Source: Bradyrhizobium sp. LHD-71 (lineage in GTDB: Bacteria > Pseudomonadota > Alphaproteobacteria > Rhizobiales > Xanthobacteraceae). From it: a stretch of DNA of 64,000 bases. The notes under the pieces are model-generated. The model had not been told where the DNA came from and did no database searches. It saw only the letters and a list, made by a program, of their open reading frames with translations. A program made the position numbers and the translations under genes. Location: positions 1-64,000 of the forward strand of contig NZ_JAVIFX010000008.1 in assembly GCF_031157255.1 (NCBI RefSeq), written 5' to 3'. Below, piece after piece: positions 44,793-54,144 of this stretch (position 1 is its first letter; each line of letters opens with the position of its first letter).

Positions 44793-46400
44793 TCAAGCAT
44801 CCTCCAGCACCATGGCCGCGCATTTCTCGCCGATCATGATCGAAGGAGCGTTGGTATTGCCGCCGACAACCAGAGGCATGATCGAGGCATCGGCGATGCG
44901 GAGCCCCCGAATGCCGTGTACACGCAGACGGGGATCCACGACCGCGTCGGGACCCGTGCCCATCCTGCATGTGCCGACAGGATGCAGGTTCGAGACGCCG
45001 CGATTGCGGATGTCCTCGATGACTTGCTCGTCGGAATTGACGGCTGCTCCCGGCACCACCTCCTCTGCGATGTACGGCTTGAGCGCCGGCTGCTCGGCCA
45101 GCTTTCGCGCCAGCCGGACGCCACGGATCATCGCATCGACGTCATGTGCGGTTTCCATGAACCTGAACGCGATCCTCGGCGGGGCGAGCGGGTCGCGGCT
45201 CGCGAGGCTCACCCGCCCGCGACCTTCGGGACGCAAGTGAACGGGAGACATGCTGAAGCCCGGCCATCGATGGGGGTGCATCCCGGTGCGGTCCCGGGTC
45301 TCGATCGACCAGAGATACGTGTTGATCTGGAGATCGGGACGATCGAAGCGCGGGTCTGTTCGGGTCAGGATGCCGGCGTGCGTGGCGATGGCTGTCATCG
45401 GCCCATCTCGTCCAACCAGGTATCTGGCGCCGGCCGCAAGTTTTCGGAACGGAGAGTGATGGAGCTCGTTGAAGGTGCCGGTGCTGGTCGAGCGCCAGGC
45501 GACATACGAATTGAAGTGGTCGTGCAGGTTGGCGCCGACCGGAGCGAGGTCGTGCGTGACCTCGATCCCCATCTCATTCAGATGGTCACCCGGTCCGATG
45601 CCGGACAACAACAGGAGCTGCGGCGAGCCGTACACGCCGCCGGAGACGATCACCTCGCCCCTGGCCCTGGCCATCTCCATGCCGCGGGAGGTGCGGAACT
45701 CGATGCCAACGGCCCTGCCGTTCTCGATGACGATCCGTGTCGCATGCGCATTCGGTCTGACCACGAGATTCCGGCGACCTCTTGCCGGCTTCAGATAGGC
45801 GGTCGCGGCGCTCCATCGGCGCCCCTTGCCGATCGTTGCCTGATAGTATCCGGCGCCTTCCTGCGCCGCGCCGTTGAAGTCGCGATTGCGCGGAATGCCG
45901 GCCTGAACGGCCGCTTCGATGATCGCATCGATGATTTCGTGCTTGTAGTGCGCATCGGTGACATTGAGCGGGCCACCGACGCCGTGAAATTCGTCCTCAC
46001 CCCGCTCCTGGTTCTCGGCCTTGCGGAAGAAAGCCAGAACGCTTTCGTAGTCCCAGCCGACACAGCCGAACTGACGCCAGCCATCGTAGTCGGCCGCCGT
46101 CCCGCGCATGTACACCATGCCGTTCAGCGAACTCGTCCCGCCGAGCATCTTGCCACGCGGCTGGTAGGAGGTGCGCCCGTTCAGGCCGGCAACGGGCTCA
46201 CTCTCGAACCTCCAATTGTAGGTTTCGTGGGTGAAGAGCCGGGAATAACCGACGGGAATATGTATCCATGGTGAGCTGTCGCGCCCGCCTGCCTCGAGCA
46301 GGAGCACCCGGTAGCGCCCCGTCTCCGAGAGTCGCGCGGCCACGGCACAGCCGGCAGACCCCGCGCCGGTCACGATGTAGTCGTAAGACTCCGCCTCCAT
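44793..46400 (-). CDS. GMC-family FAD oxidoreductase
   Basis: A 535-residue choline-dehydrogenase/alcohol-oxidase-type enzyme. The FAD motif is [20 protein letters not shown], followed by [20 protein letters not shown] and [20 protein letters not shown]. The C-terminus carries the active-site His ([20 protein letters not shown]) and Asn ([15 protein letters not shown]). It oxidises an alcohol with FAD. I chose the ATG at 46398-46400 ([10 protein letters not shown]), which has GGAG six bases upstream. The ATG at 46412 is in frame and also possible. Unknown substrate; it faces the sulfur-like region on its promoter side. Confidence 0.92.
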   Translation of the reverse strand: MEAESYDYIVTGAGSAGCAVAARLSETGRYRVLLLEAGGRDSSPWIHIPVGYSRLFTHETYNWRFESEPVAGLNGRTSYQPRGKMLGGTSSLNGMVYMRGTAADYDGWRQFGCVGWDYESVLAFFRKAENQERGEDEFHGVGGPLNVTDAHYKHEIIDAIIEAAVQAGIPRNRDFNGAAQEGAGYYQATIGKGRRWSAATAYLKPARGRRNLVVRPNAHATRIVIENGRAVGIEFRTSRGMEMARARGEVIVSGGVYGSPQLLLLSGIGPGDHLNEMGIEVTHDLAPVGANLHDHFNSYVAWRSTSTGTFNELHHSPFRKLAAGARYLVGRDGPMTAIATHAGILTRTDPRFDRPDLQINTYLWSIETRDRTGMHPHRWPGFSMSPVHLRPEGRGRVSLASRDPLAPPRIAFRFMETAHDVDAMIRGVRLARKLAEQPALKPYIAEEVVPGAAVNSDEQVIEDIRNRGVSNLHPVGTCRMGTGPDAVVDPRLRVHGIRGLRIADASIMPLVVGGNTNAPSIMIGEKCAAMVLEDA

Positions 46401-46431
46401 GTGGCACTCCATCGTCCTACAGGTTCGGAAA

Positions 46432-46449
46432 CACGAACCGCAAAGAGTT
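46432..46449. promoter_or_regulatory. Inverted repeat upstream of GMC gene
   Basis: GGTTCG at 46432-46437 pairs with CGAACC at 46444-46449 across six bases, about 30 bases before the GMC start. Candidate operator in the region between divergent genes. No other feature is visible in the ~370-bp gap, which seems free of genes. Confidence 0.3.
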
Positions 46450-46767
46450 GTCGGCGTGACAAAGCGAGCAACGATGGCACGCGACTGGAATTATCTCAAA
46501 GCTGCATTTCAGCGAGTGCAAAGGCACTTTCGAGCGCGAAGCCGCTCGCGCTTTTCGAAGAAGGCTGCCATGCATTCGGGAGCGGAGCGGGTCTTCGATC
46601 GAAGGTGGCGCGGACGAGAAGTCGCTCGGCCACAAGCGCTTCGCTGAACGTCGTCGCAAAGCCGTCGGCTGATTCTGCCCGACAAAGTCGACAGACGTTG
46701 CGGATCGAAGGTTTGACTCTTCGAACTCATGTGTCACCATCCTTGCAAAATAAAAAAGGGATGGATC

Positions 46768-47553
46768 ATGGCGGCCGTACAGTGGACCGACTCTCGCGTC
46801 GAGGTGGCCGGGGCCACGCTGCATCTGAGCCGGGCAGGGGAGGGCAAGCCCGTCCTCGTTCTGCACCACGAAACGGGGACCCTCGACCGTCTGCCGTTCT
46901 ACGAGGCTCTCGCATCCCGCTTCGATGTTCTGTTGCCTCACCACCCCGGTTACAGCCGCTCGCCGCGACCCGACTGGATGCGCAGCGTGCGCGACGTTGC
47001 CGTGGTCTATCGTGGTCTGTTGAGCGAGTTGCAGGTGCGCGATGTCGCGCTCGTCGGTCTCGGCTTCGGTGGCTGGATCGCCGCGGAGATGGCCAGCATG
47101 GCGCCGGCGGATGTGTCACGTCTCGTTCTGGTCGGCCCCATGGGCATCAAGCCGTCGCAGGGCGACATTCTTGATCTCGCCATCACGGGCTACATCGACT
47201 ATGCGCGCGCGGGCTTCCATGACCAGAAGGCTTTCGACCGCGTCTATGGCGCGGAGCCCTCGACCGATCAGCTCGAGATGTGGGACATCTGCCGCGAGAT
47301 GAGCTTCCGCATCGCCTGGAAGCCTTACATGTACAGCCAGACGCTCCCGCATCTTCTGGCAGCGGTGCGCGCGCCGGCGCTGGTCGTGTGGGGCGAGGAC
47401 GACCGCATCGTGCCATCGAGCGCCGCCAAGCGCTACCTCGAGGCGCTCCCCAACGCCCGACTGCAGACGATCGCCGGGTGCGGTCATTGCGTCGACATGG
47501 AGCAGCCGGACACGCTCGCCAAGCTGATCATCGATTTCATCGGTCGGGAGTAA
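46768..47553 (+). CDS. Alpha/beta-hydrolase-fold protein lacking the nucleophile
   Basis: A 261-residue alpha/beta hydrolase fold. The oxyanion-side motif is VLVLHHETGTLDRLPFYEAL. The nucleophile elbow reads VALVGLGFGGWIAAEMASMA, so the expected G-x-S-x-G is G-L-G-F-G: glycine (GGC) stands where the serine should be. The acid (VVWGEDDRIVPSSAA) and His (IAGCGHCVDMEQPDTLAKLI) remain. If real, it cannot use classical esterase chemistry and may be a binding or cofactor-free oxidase or lyase-type enzyme. It is followed after four bases by an LLM monooxygenase and shares its operon. I take the ATG at 46768; the reading upstream to 46729 is not family-like. Confidence 0.82.
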   Translation: MAAVQWTDSRVEVAGATLHLSRAGEGKPVLVLHHETGTLDRLPFYEALASRFDVLLPHHPGYSRSPRPDWMRSVRDVAVVYRGLLSELQVRDVALVGLGFGGWIAAEMASMAPADVSRLVLVGPMGIKPSQGDILDLAITGYIDYARAGFHDQKAFDRVYGAEPSTDQLEMWDICREMSFRIAWKPYMYSQTLPHLLAAVRAPALVVWGEDDRIVPSSAAKRYLEALPNARLQTIAGCGHCVDMEQPDTLAKLIIDFIGRE

Positions 47554-47557
47554 TGCC

Positions 47558-48802
47558 ATGCACCTGATGTATTTCACCGAGCAGCCGATGTCGGCCTACT
47601 CCGAGCAGGCCGGCCTCGACTTCGGCGCCACTGCGCTGATGTTTCCGAACACGCAGTTCGATCCGGTCGAGGGCTCGCGCCTCTACAACAACTACATCGA
47701 GCAATACATGCTCGCCGAAGAGGTCGGCATCGACGGCATCATGCTGAACGAGCACCACAATGCGCCGTTCTGCATGCAGGCCAAGGCCAACATCTTCGCG
47801 GGTTTGCTGGCCGGCATGACCAAAAAGGTCAAAATCGTCATGCTGGGCAACCCGCTTCCGCTCGCGGAGAACCCGATCCGGCTTGCCGAAGAGCTCGCCA
47901 TGATCGACATGATTTCGAAAGGGCGACTTGTCTCCGGCTTCGTGCGCGGGGGTGGTCAGGAGCAGCTCGCAGCCGGCGTCAATCCTGCCTTCAATCGCGA
48001 GCGCTTCGAGGAGGCGCATGAGCTGATCGTCAGAGCATGGACGCAGCCAGGTCCGTTCCGCTTCGAAGGGACGCACTACCAGCAGCGTGTGGTGAACCCC
48101 TGGGCCGTGCCCTTGCAGAAGCCTTATCCCCGCGTCTGGATCCCGGGCGTCATCAGCAAGGAGACGATCATCTGGGCGGCGCAGCAGCGCTATCCGTATA
48201 TCGCGCTCAATACCTCGATCGAGCAGACCAAGAAAATCTGGGAGCTCTATGACAAGACCGCGGCCGAGATAGGGTATGCGAGCGGGCCGGAGAATCGCGG
48301 CTACCTGATCCAGGTCCATATCTCGGACAATGAAGAGAAGGCGATCGAGAACGCCAGACAGTTCCGCTGGATGCAGGGCGAATTCACCGGCCTCGCGCAT
48401 CCGGTGTGGAGCACGCCGTCGGGCTACGGTTCGCCGTCGAACCGCCGTGCGTTCGTCGAGTTCGCCTCCGGCCGCGCGGCCAACCCGCGCGGCATTGCGA
48501 GCTTTGAGCAGCAGATGGCCGACCTGCGTATCATTGCCGGCACGCCTACGACGGTGGTCGCCAAGCTCAAGCGCATTCTCGAGGAGACGAGGCCAGGGAT
48601 CCTGGCACTGTGGGGCAATGACGGCCGCGTCAGTCAGGAGGATTCCCTGACCTGCATCCGCCTGATGGGCCAGGAAGTCTTCCCGGCGATCCGCGAGATT
48701 GCCAAACAGCTTGATCTCAAGAGCCCGTTCGAGGCCAACGCGCCGGTTCATCTCAACTATTCGAACGACCTCAAGGCCAGCCGGATCGCTGCAGCAGAGT
48801 GA
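47558..48802 (+). CDS. LLM-class flavin-dependent monooxygenase
   Basis: A 414-residue luciferase-like protein: MHLMYFTEQPMSAYSEQAGL at the start, VGIDGIMLNEHHNAPFCMQA (flavin-loop His) and NPIRLAEELAMIDMISKGRL with VSGFVRGGGQEQLAAGVNPA. GTPTTVVAKLKRILEETRPG closes the barrel. Uses FMNH2 and O2. Substrate unknown. It is four bases after the nucleophile-free alpha/beta hydrolase gene, so both likely act on the same compound. GGGAG lies in the end of the hydrolase gene. Confidence 0.92.
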   Translation: MHLMYFTEQPMSAYSEQAGLDFGATALMFPNTQFDPVEGSRLYNNYIEQYMLAEEVGIDGIMLNEHHNAPFCMQAKANIFAGLLAGMTKKVKIVMLGNPLPLAENPIRLAEELAMIDMISKGRLVSGFVRGGGQEQLAAGVNPAFNRERFEEAHELIVRAWTQPGPFRFEGTHYQQRVVNPWAVPLQKPYPRVWIPGVISKETIIWAAQQRYPYIALNTSIEQTKKIWELYDKTAAEIGYASGPENRGYLIQVHISDNEEKAIENARQFRWMQGEFTGLAHPVWSTPSGYGSPSNRRAFVEFASGRAANPRGIASFEQQMADLRIIAGTPTTVVAKLKRILEETRPGILALWGNDGRVSQEDSLTCIRLMGQEVFPAIREIAKQLDLKSPFEANAPVHLNYSNDLKASRIAAAE

Positions 48803-48871
48803 TCGTCGGGACGGGCTGCAGCAATCGCCATTCTGGCCAAGCGTTCGTTCTCCGCGCCCGGGAGTTGCACT

Positions 48872-50011
48872 ATGAGAATCGGAACCGACGTGAGCGTCTT
48901 GGCCGAGCCTGGCCGTCCCGACTCGTCAGTGATGGCGGAGCATCTTGCACTGGCAGACCTTGCAGAGCCGCTCGGCTTCGACTCTCTGTTCGCTCTCGAG
49001 CACCATTTCACCGGCTACTCGATGTCACCAAGTCCGTTGCAGCTGCTGTCCTACTACGCAGCGAAGACGAGCCGCATCACGCTGGGCACATGTGTGATTG
49101 TGCTGCCGTGGCACGATCCGGTTCGGGTCGCCGAGCAGATTGCCTATCTGGATCTGCTATGCCGGGGGCGATGCATGTTCGGCTTCGGGCGGGGTGCGGC
49201 CAGCGCGGAGTACGCTGGCTTCCGTATCCCCATGGAGGAGGCGCGCCCGCGCTTCGCCGAGGCAGCGCAACTCGTGACGAGGGCCCTTCGCGACGAGGTG
49301 TTCGAATGGGACGGCGAGTTCTACAAGATCCCCAGGATGTCGATCCGTCCTCGGCCCATGTCCAATCCTGAGCGCCGCTTTTACGCGTCGTCGGTGAGCC
49401 CCGAGTCAGCCGAGATCATGGCAAAACTCGGTTTCGGCATGATGGTGATCATGCAGAACGAGTGGCAGAAGGCTGCGGCGGACATTCAAAGCTACCGAGA
49501 GATCGCCATCAGCGTCGGCCACGCGCCGACCCCGCCAGTGATCCTGACCAATGTCGCGTGCGCACCGAGCCGCGCGGAGGCACAGGAACGAGCCACACAG
49601 TTTCTGGGCGCCAAATGGGACTCAATCGACGCTCATTACAACTTCTCCGACGGTCATCTTGCAAACGTGAAGGGCTACGAGTCCTACGGCAAGATGGCGA
49701 AGACCTATGCCAAACTGAAAGATCCGGTCGCGCGCCAGAAGATGAACGATTTCTACGTGAGCATTCAGATTGTCGGAACGCCGGACGATTGCATCCAACA
49801 GCTGGGCGAACTGCAACGGCTGACTGGCACTGACCACGTGGTATGCGACTTCTCGTATGGCCGTATGCCGCCCGATAAGGCCGAGCTCAACATGCGCCTC
49901 TTCGCGGAAAGGGTGATGCCCGTGATGCAGCGAGACGCCGCGTTTGCAGGTCCGGTCGCCGTCGCCGAGCGGACCGGAAGGCCGCAGGCCGACGTATTCG
50001 CGCCGGCATGA
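48872..50011 (+). CDS. LLM-class flavin-dependent monooxygenase
   Basis: A 379-residue luciferase-like protein: MRIGTDVSVLAEPGRPDSSV, LGFDSLFALEHHFTGYSMSP, RVAEQIAYLDLLCRGRCMFG and GFGRGAASAEYAGFRIPMEE. It resembles the first LLM enzyme of the window (15.7 kb) in the flavin loops. GGGAG is upstream of the ATG. Third gene of the hydrolase-LLM-LLM group. A flavin reductase is encoded 7 kb further on and may serve it. Confidence 0.92.
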   Translation: MRIGTDVSVLAEPGRPDSSVMAEHLALADLAEPLGFDSLFALEHHFTGYSMSPSPLQLLSYYAAKTSRITLGTCVIVLPWHDPVRVAEQIAYLDLLCRGRCMFGFGRGAASAEYAGFRIPMEEARPRFAEAAQLVTRALRDEVFEWDGEFYKIPRMSIRPRPMSNPERRFYASSVSPESAEIMAKLGFGMMVIMQNEWQKAAADIQSYREIAISVGHAPTPPVILTNVACAPSRAEAQERATQFLGAKWDSIDAHYNFSDGHLANVKGYESYGKMAKTYAKLKDPVARQKMNDFYVSIQIVGTPDDCIQQLGELQRLTGTDHVVCDFSYGRMPPDKAELNMRLFAERVMPVMQRDAAFAGPVAVAERTGRPQADVFAPA

Positions 50012-50074
50012 ATGAGCGGTATCGCCCCTCGGAGTTTGGTGGCAGCTCGGCAAACAATGCAGCCATATGGCAGC

Positions 50075-50206
50075 TCATGCACCGCTACGCGAATTTTTTT
50101 CCACCGTCTGATTAAGACAACAGGTGCAATCCGGTCCGCAAACGTCGTCGCACGATAAAACGAAGTCGCCGTTCTGTGCGCCAGCCATTCGATCAGGATG
50201 GTGCAT
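50075..50206 (-). CDS. Cys-rich microprotein translationally coupled to rhodanese
   Basis: A 43-residue reading. Its ATG at 50204-50206 shares its A with the TGA of the rhodanese gene (TGATG), so it could be made by termination-reinitiation. It carries five cysteines in twelve residues (SCDDVCGPDCTCCLN: C-x3-C-x3-C-x-C-C), which would bind a metal ion or carry persulfide. No known family recognised. The overlap, and the position behind a sulfur-transfer enzyme, argue for a real gene, but it is short and could be chance. A second in-frame ATG is at residue 7. Confidence 0.5.
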   Translation of the reverse strand: MHHPDRMAGAQNGDFVLSCDDVCGPDCTCCLNQTVEKNSRSGA

Positions 50207-51438
50207 CAAACCACGAAGAAGCCGTGAGTCCCGTCGCGCCTGAGCTGTTCGACGAGCCCGAATTCCCAATCGAGATAGGCCTGCATCTTTTCGGGCGAAG
50301 CCTCCGTTCCCTCATACGGACGCCGGTAACGGTGCGCGGGGGCGGGCTTCGGCAGGATGAGCGGTGGGGTCGCCTCCACCGCGCTGTCGTAGCCGCCATC
50401 GAGGACGTAGGTTTCCCAACCCATCTGCGCGAGCCAGGACGCCGTCATCTCGGCGCGAATGCCTAAGTTGTCGCTGAGCACAATGCGCGCGCCGCGTACG
50501 GGCGCCGCCATGTCGATTTCCTGCACCAGCTGTCCGCCAGGGTAATGGCGGAAGCCCGGGATGTGGCCGGCCGTGTATTCGGCCTCGTCGCGAACGTCGA
50601 AGCGATAGAGCGTTCGGTGTCGCTGCGCCTGCAGTGCCAAATAGTCTTCAATGCCGATGCGCCGAACACCGGCGCGATAGGCGACATCGCGGGCACCGTC
50701 GTCGGCGTGCTGGAAAGGCCCGATTGCGCCTCGCCTGGCCGCGCCGTGTTCGAGCGCGTACTTGGCGAGCGTCCATCCGATGGTGCCGTTGCGTAGTGCC
50801 ACAACCTTGTTGGGGACGCCGGCGTTGATCAGCGACTGCGTGCCGATGATCGAGCGGGTACGGCCGGCGCAGTTCACAATGATGGTCGTATCCGGATTCG
50901 GCGCCGCATGACCAGCACGCAAGACCAGTTCGGCACCGGGCACGCTGATTGAACCTGGAATGTTCATCGTTGCGTATTCGTCGAAACGCCGGACATCGAG
51001 GATCGCAATGTCGGCGCCGGACGCTATCAGCGCGGCGACCTCGTCGGCCGGCAGCGAGGGCGTGTGGCGGCGGGACTCGACCAGTTCACCAAAGGCCTTT
51101 GCGTAGGAATTGACGTCCTGAAAGAGTTCGTAACCTGCGTCCCGCCAGGCCTTCAGCCCGCCGCCGAGCGTCCGAATGCTGCTGTAGCCCAGCGCCGTCA
51201 GCGCCTTGTTTGCCGCGGGCACGAGGCCTTCGCCGGCATCGTAGAGGACAATCAGCGCATCCTTGCGTGGCAGCCTTACCTCGGCCTCGAGCGCGATCCG
51301 GTCCACTGCCATGTTCGCGGCAAACAGGGGATGGCCGGTGGCGAAGGCAGCCTCATGTCTAAGGTCAAGGAGTGCGATTTCTTCGCGCAGCAGCAACGCG
51401 CTGCGGACTTCCGAGGGAGTGATGGAAGATGTTTGCAT
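50206..51438 (-). CDS. Three-domain rhodanese-like sulfurtransferase
   Basis: A 410-residue protein with three rhodanese modules. Domain 1 (about 10-120) has EIALLDLRHEAAFATGHPLF and VLYDAGEGLVPAANKALTAL, with Asp at the Cys position. Domain 2 (about 130-260) has DIAILDVRRFDEYATMNIPG and IIVNCAGRTRSIIGTQSLIN, with the active Cys. Domain 3 (about 275-385) has RFDVRDEAEYTAGHIPGFRH and IVLSDNLGIRAEMTASWLAQ, with Asp again. So one catalytic domain and two structural ones. Moves sulfane sulfur between carriers, probably cytoplasmic. The start at 51436-51438 is the family-like one. It is divergent from the CoA-transferase. Confidence 0.85.
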   Translation of the reverse strand: MQTSSITPSEVRSALLLREEIALLDLRHEAAFATGHPLFAANMAVDRIALEAEVRLPRKDALIVLYDAGEGLVPAANKALTALGYSSIRTLGGGLKAWRDAGYELFQDVNSYAKAFGELVESRRHTPSLPADEVAALIASGADIAILDVRRFDEYATMNIPGSISVPGAELVLRAGHAAPNPDTTIIVNCAGRTRSIIGTQSLINAGVPNKVVALRNGTIGWTLAKYALEHGAARRGAIGPFQHADDGARDVAYRAGVRRIGIEDYLALQAQRHRTLYRFDVRDEAEYTAGHIPGFRHYPGGQLVQEIDMAAPVRGARIVLSDNLGIRAEMTASWLAQMGWETYVLDGGYDSAVEATPPLILPKPAPAHRYRRPYEGTEASPEKMQAYLDWEFGLVEQLRRDGTHGFFVV

Positions 51439-51833
51439 GAGGGTTCTGGAACGATCGCGGTTTCGTGCTGGCGAGGTCATCGCACTTTAGCGTCGTCTGC
51501 CGAAAAAGCGTGGATAAAATCGCTGTCTTGCGACGCCGTCACGCGCGAATGCCAATGCGAAGCTGCGGCAGATGATGGGAGAACACACGTGACCGACGTG
51601 GACGCGGGACGTTCACGTGGACTTCTTGGGCCACGGTCGTCAACCGCCGGATCCGCGTTGGCCGAATGGCACGTATTCGCGCCCACGGCGCACTTCTTCG
51701 GCTGAGAAAGTCAAAACTTGAAAGGAGCTCGTGTTGTTGAGTACGTTGGAGTGCACTCGCTTGCGCGACGAACGTCGGAAGGAAGGGTGCCTGAAATTTG
51801 TCCCGCGCCGCGGTACGTAGAGATGGAGTCGCA
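51439..51833. other. 395-bp divergent intergenic region
   Basis: Separates the rhodanese (minus) and CoA-transferase (plus) genes. I saw no gene. It contains ACACGTGACCG near 51584 and a GGACGTTCACGTGGAC near 51607, two CACGTG-type palindromes about 25 bases apart, which could be a dimeric regulator site. Confidence 0.4.
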
Positions 51834-53030
51834 ATGACGGAGCCGACAGGTCCACTCGATGGCATCCGGATCCTCGATCTGACCAACATCCTGTTTGGGC
51901 CGTTTGCGGTTCAGACTCTTGGTGATTGGGGCGCGGACGTCATCAAGGTCGAGGCAACCACTGGTGATGGATGGCGGTATTCGGGCCAGTTCCGCAATCG
52001 AGGCATGAGCGGCCAGTTCATGGCCGCAAATCGCAACAAGCGCAGTTTGGCTTTGGATCTGAAACACGCGGAGGGCAAGGCTGTTCTGCGGCGGCTTATT
52101 CCGACTGTCGATGCCCTTGTGACCAACGTTCGTCCTGCGGCGCTGGCGAGGCTGGGCTTCAGCTACGAGGCGTGTCAGGAGCTCAATCCACGACTGATCT
52201 ACGCGGCCGCTACCGGGTTTGGCCAGGATGGGCCGTGGGCCGCTCGCCCGGCCTTTGACGAGATCGTGCAGGCAGCCTCCGGCTTCGCTTCAGCTATAGG
52301 CACCGATGAAGAACCGGCCTTCGTGCCGAGCCTTGTCGCGGACAAACTATGCGGTTTGATGCTGACGGCCGCGGTGAACGCAGCGCTGCTGCGCCGGGAA
52401 CGTTCCGGACGAGGGCAATTGGTAGAGGTGCCGATGCTCGAGACTCTCGCGGCCTTCAACAGCATCGAGATGCTCGGCGGCCATGCATTTGTACCGCCCG
52501 TTGGTCCTGCAGGATACAAGCGACTGAAGGAAAGGCGTCCAATGCGCACAAAGGACGGCTGGCTCACCATGCTGCCGTACTCGGGAGAGAATTGGTCTGC
52601 TTTTTTTGAAGCGGTGGGGCGTCCCGAGCTCATCAACGAGCTCGAGGTGAAGGATCCGGTGCTGCGTGCTCGCAACATCGACAAGATCTACGATCGCATG
52701 AGCGAGATAGCTCTTGGTCGAACCACTGCGGAATGGGAGGAACTGCTGCTGGCGATCGACGTGCCGCACGCTGCTTTCGCAAAGCTGACCGAGATTGCTG
52801 AGCAGCCGCATTTGAAAGCCGTCGGCATGTTCGTGGAGCTTGACCATCCGAGCGAAGGACGGATCCGCCAGGCCCGACCGTCGACCCGATTTTCGGAAGG
52901 AGCTATCGGAGTTCGCCGCATGCCTCCGCGACTGGGGGAACATTCGAAAGAGGTGCTGCGAGAGCTCGGCTACAGTGACGCGGAGGTCGCCTCGCTCATA
53001 GAGAGCAAGGCGGTGGGGGTGTTGTCTTGA
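51834..53030 (+). CDS. Class III (CaiB/BaiF) CoA-transferase
   Basis: A 398-residue family III CoA-transferase. The start matches LDGIRILDLTNILFGPFAVQ and LGDWGADVIKVEATTGDGWR. The catalytic Asp region is GFGQDGPWAARPAFDEIVQA, and MRTKDGWLTMLPYSGENWSA is the conserved block near the end. It activates an acid as its CoA thioester using another acyl-CoA. GGAG lies six bases before the ATG at 51834. It is alone and convergent with the binding-protein gene. A thioester or sulfur-containing acid would fit the neighbourhood, but this is inference. Confidence 0.9.
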   Translation: MTEPTGPLDGIRILDLTNILFGPFAVQTLGDWGADVIKVEATTGDGWRYSGQFRNRGMSGQFMAANRNKRSLALDLKHAEGKAVLRRLIPTVDALVTNVRPAALARLGFSYEACQELNPRLIYAAATGFGQDGPWAARPAFDEIVQAASGFASAIGTDEEPAFVPSLVADKLCGLMLTAAVNAALLRRERSGRGQLVEVPMLETLAAFNSIEMLGGHAFVPPVGPAGYKRLKERRPMRTKDGWLTMLPYSGENWSAFFEAVGRPELINELEVKDPVLRARNIDKIYDRMSEIALGRTTAEWEELLLAIDVPHAAFAKLTEIAEQPHLKAVGMFVELDHPSEGRIRQARPSTRFSEGAIGVRRMPPRLGEHSKEVLRELGYSDAEVASLIESKAVGVLS

Positions 53031-53102
53031 GTCATTTCCACTCGCGGGCCCAGCTCAGCGGTGAGAACCACTCCTGTTCTCCAAATACGAGAAGCTGCAG
53101 GA

Positions 53103-54116
53103 TCAGATACTTGCCAAGTGATCGGAAACCTTGACAGCCTCGGGGAGCACCTTGCGCGCCACCAACCAGTCGGCCGCGCGCTGCAGCTCGGCAATGAATT
53201 CAAGGTCGGTGACGGGCAACACGCGATATTGACGCTTCAGGGCGATGAACTCATCCCTGATCTTGTCGTCGTAGTTTCCGCGTTTCTGGACGATAAGCTC
53301 GGCTTCTGCCGTGTTGTCGTTGACCCACTTCGCTTCCGCGGCATAGGCGGCATTCACGGCCCTAACGATGTCGGGATTCTCGACGCTGAACTTGCGCGAG
53401 GTCACGTACGAGGAGAAATCGATCTGGAAGTCGAGGTCGCGTCCCTCAAGGAAAATGTTGTGCGCCTTGTATTCGTGGCGGGCGATGTCCACGCCGGGAC
53501 TCCACATTGCCCAGGCATCGACCTTGCCGGAAGCAAGAGCGGGCGCCGCATCCGGAGGATTAAGATAGACGATTTTCACCTTGGATCGGTCGACCTTGTG
53601 CTTTTCAAGGGCGGCGATCAGGATGAACTCGCCCAGACCGGACCGATTGACTGCGACTGACTTGCCGACCAGGTCTTCGACCTTGTCGATGCCGGATCCA
53701 TCCTTGGCGATGATGGCGGTCGTCCGAGGTTCGTAGATGAGGAATTGGCTGAAGACCAGCGGCGAGCCTGCAATGATCGCCGCCAGCGCAGGCGTCGTGC
53801 TGCCGCCGAAACCGAAGTCGGCGCTTCCGCCGGTGACAGCCTGCAGGGTCGGCGCGTGGTTGGGAAACGGCCCAAGCCATTCAACCTTGATGCCGTCCTT
53901 AGCGAGGCGCTTGTCGAATTCGCCGCGCTCCTTCGAGATCAAGGTCACGCCGGAATGCCCCCAGGTTAGGCGCACCTTGTCGGTTGTGCGGCCCGCGGGT
54001 GCGGCGCCGGCGCTGGGCGTGATGAGCTGGCCGACGCCGGTCAGCGCTCCGACGCCGGCGAGCGAGGTAAGCATGAAGCCGCGGCGCGAGGTCGAGCGGG
54101 GCGTGAATTTCGGCAT
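53103..54116 (-). CDS. ABC transporter substrate-binding protein (SsuA/TauA-like)
   Basis: A 337-residue periplasmic protein of the nitrate/sulfonate/taurine binding group. Twin-arginine-like start STSRRGFMLTSLAGVGALTG, then the mature domain with VRLTWGHSGVTLISKERGEF, TGGSADFGFGGSTTPALAAI and LASGKVDAWAMWSPGVDIAR, which are the typical aliphatic-sulfonate receptor features. It is the last gene of an importer unit on the minus strand (LLM, permease, ATPase, SBP). Confidence 0.92.
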   Translation of the reverse strand: MPKFTPRSTSRRGFMLTSLAGVGALTGVGQLITPSAGAAPAGRTTDKVRLTWGHSGVTLISKERGEFDKRLAKDGIKVEWLGPFPNHAPTLQAVTGGSADFGFGGSTTPALAAIIAGSPLVFSQFLIYEPRTTAIIAKDGSGIDKVEDLVGKSVAVNRSGLGEFILIAALEKHKVDRSKVKIVYLNPPDAAPALASGKVDAWAMWSPGVDIARHEYKAHNIFLEGRDLDFQIDFSSYVTSRKFSVENPDIVRAVNAAYAAEAKWVNDNTAEAELIVQKRGNYDDKIRDEFIALKRQYRVLPVTDLEFIAELQRAADWLVARKVLPEAVKVSDHLASI

Positions 54117-54144
54117 GGATTGTCTCCTTCCGGATTGGAACGGG

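Noticed and set aside
44745-46274. 509-residue open frame on the plus strand
   Set aside because: Antisense to the GMC oxidoreductase. GC-rich DNA gives such shadows.
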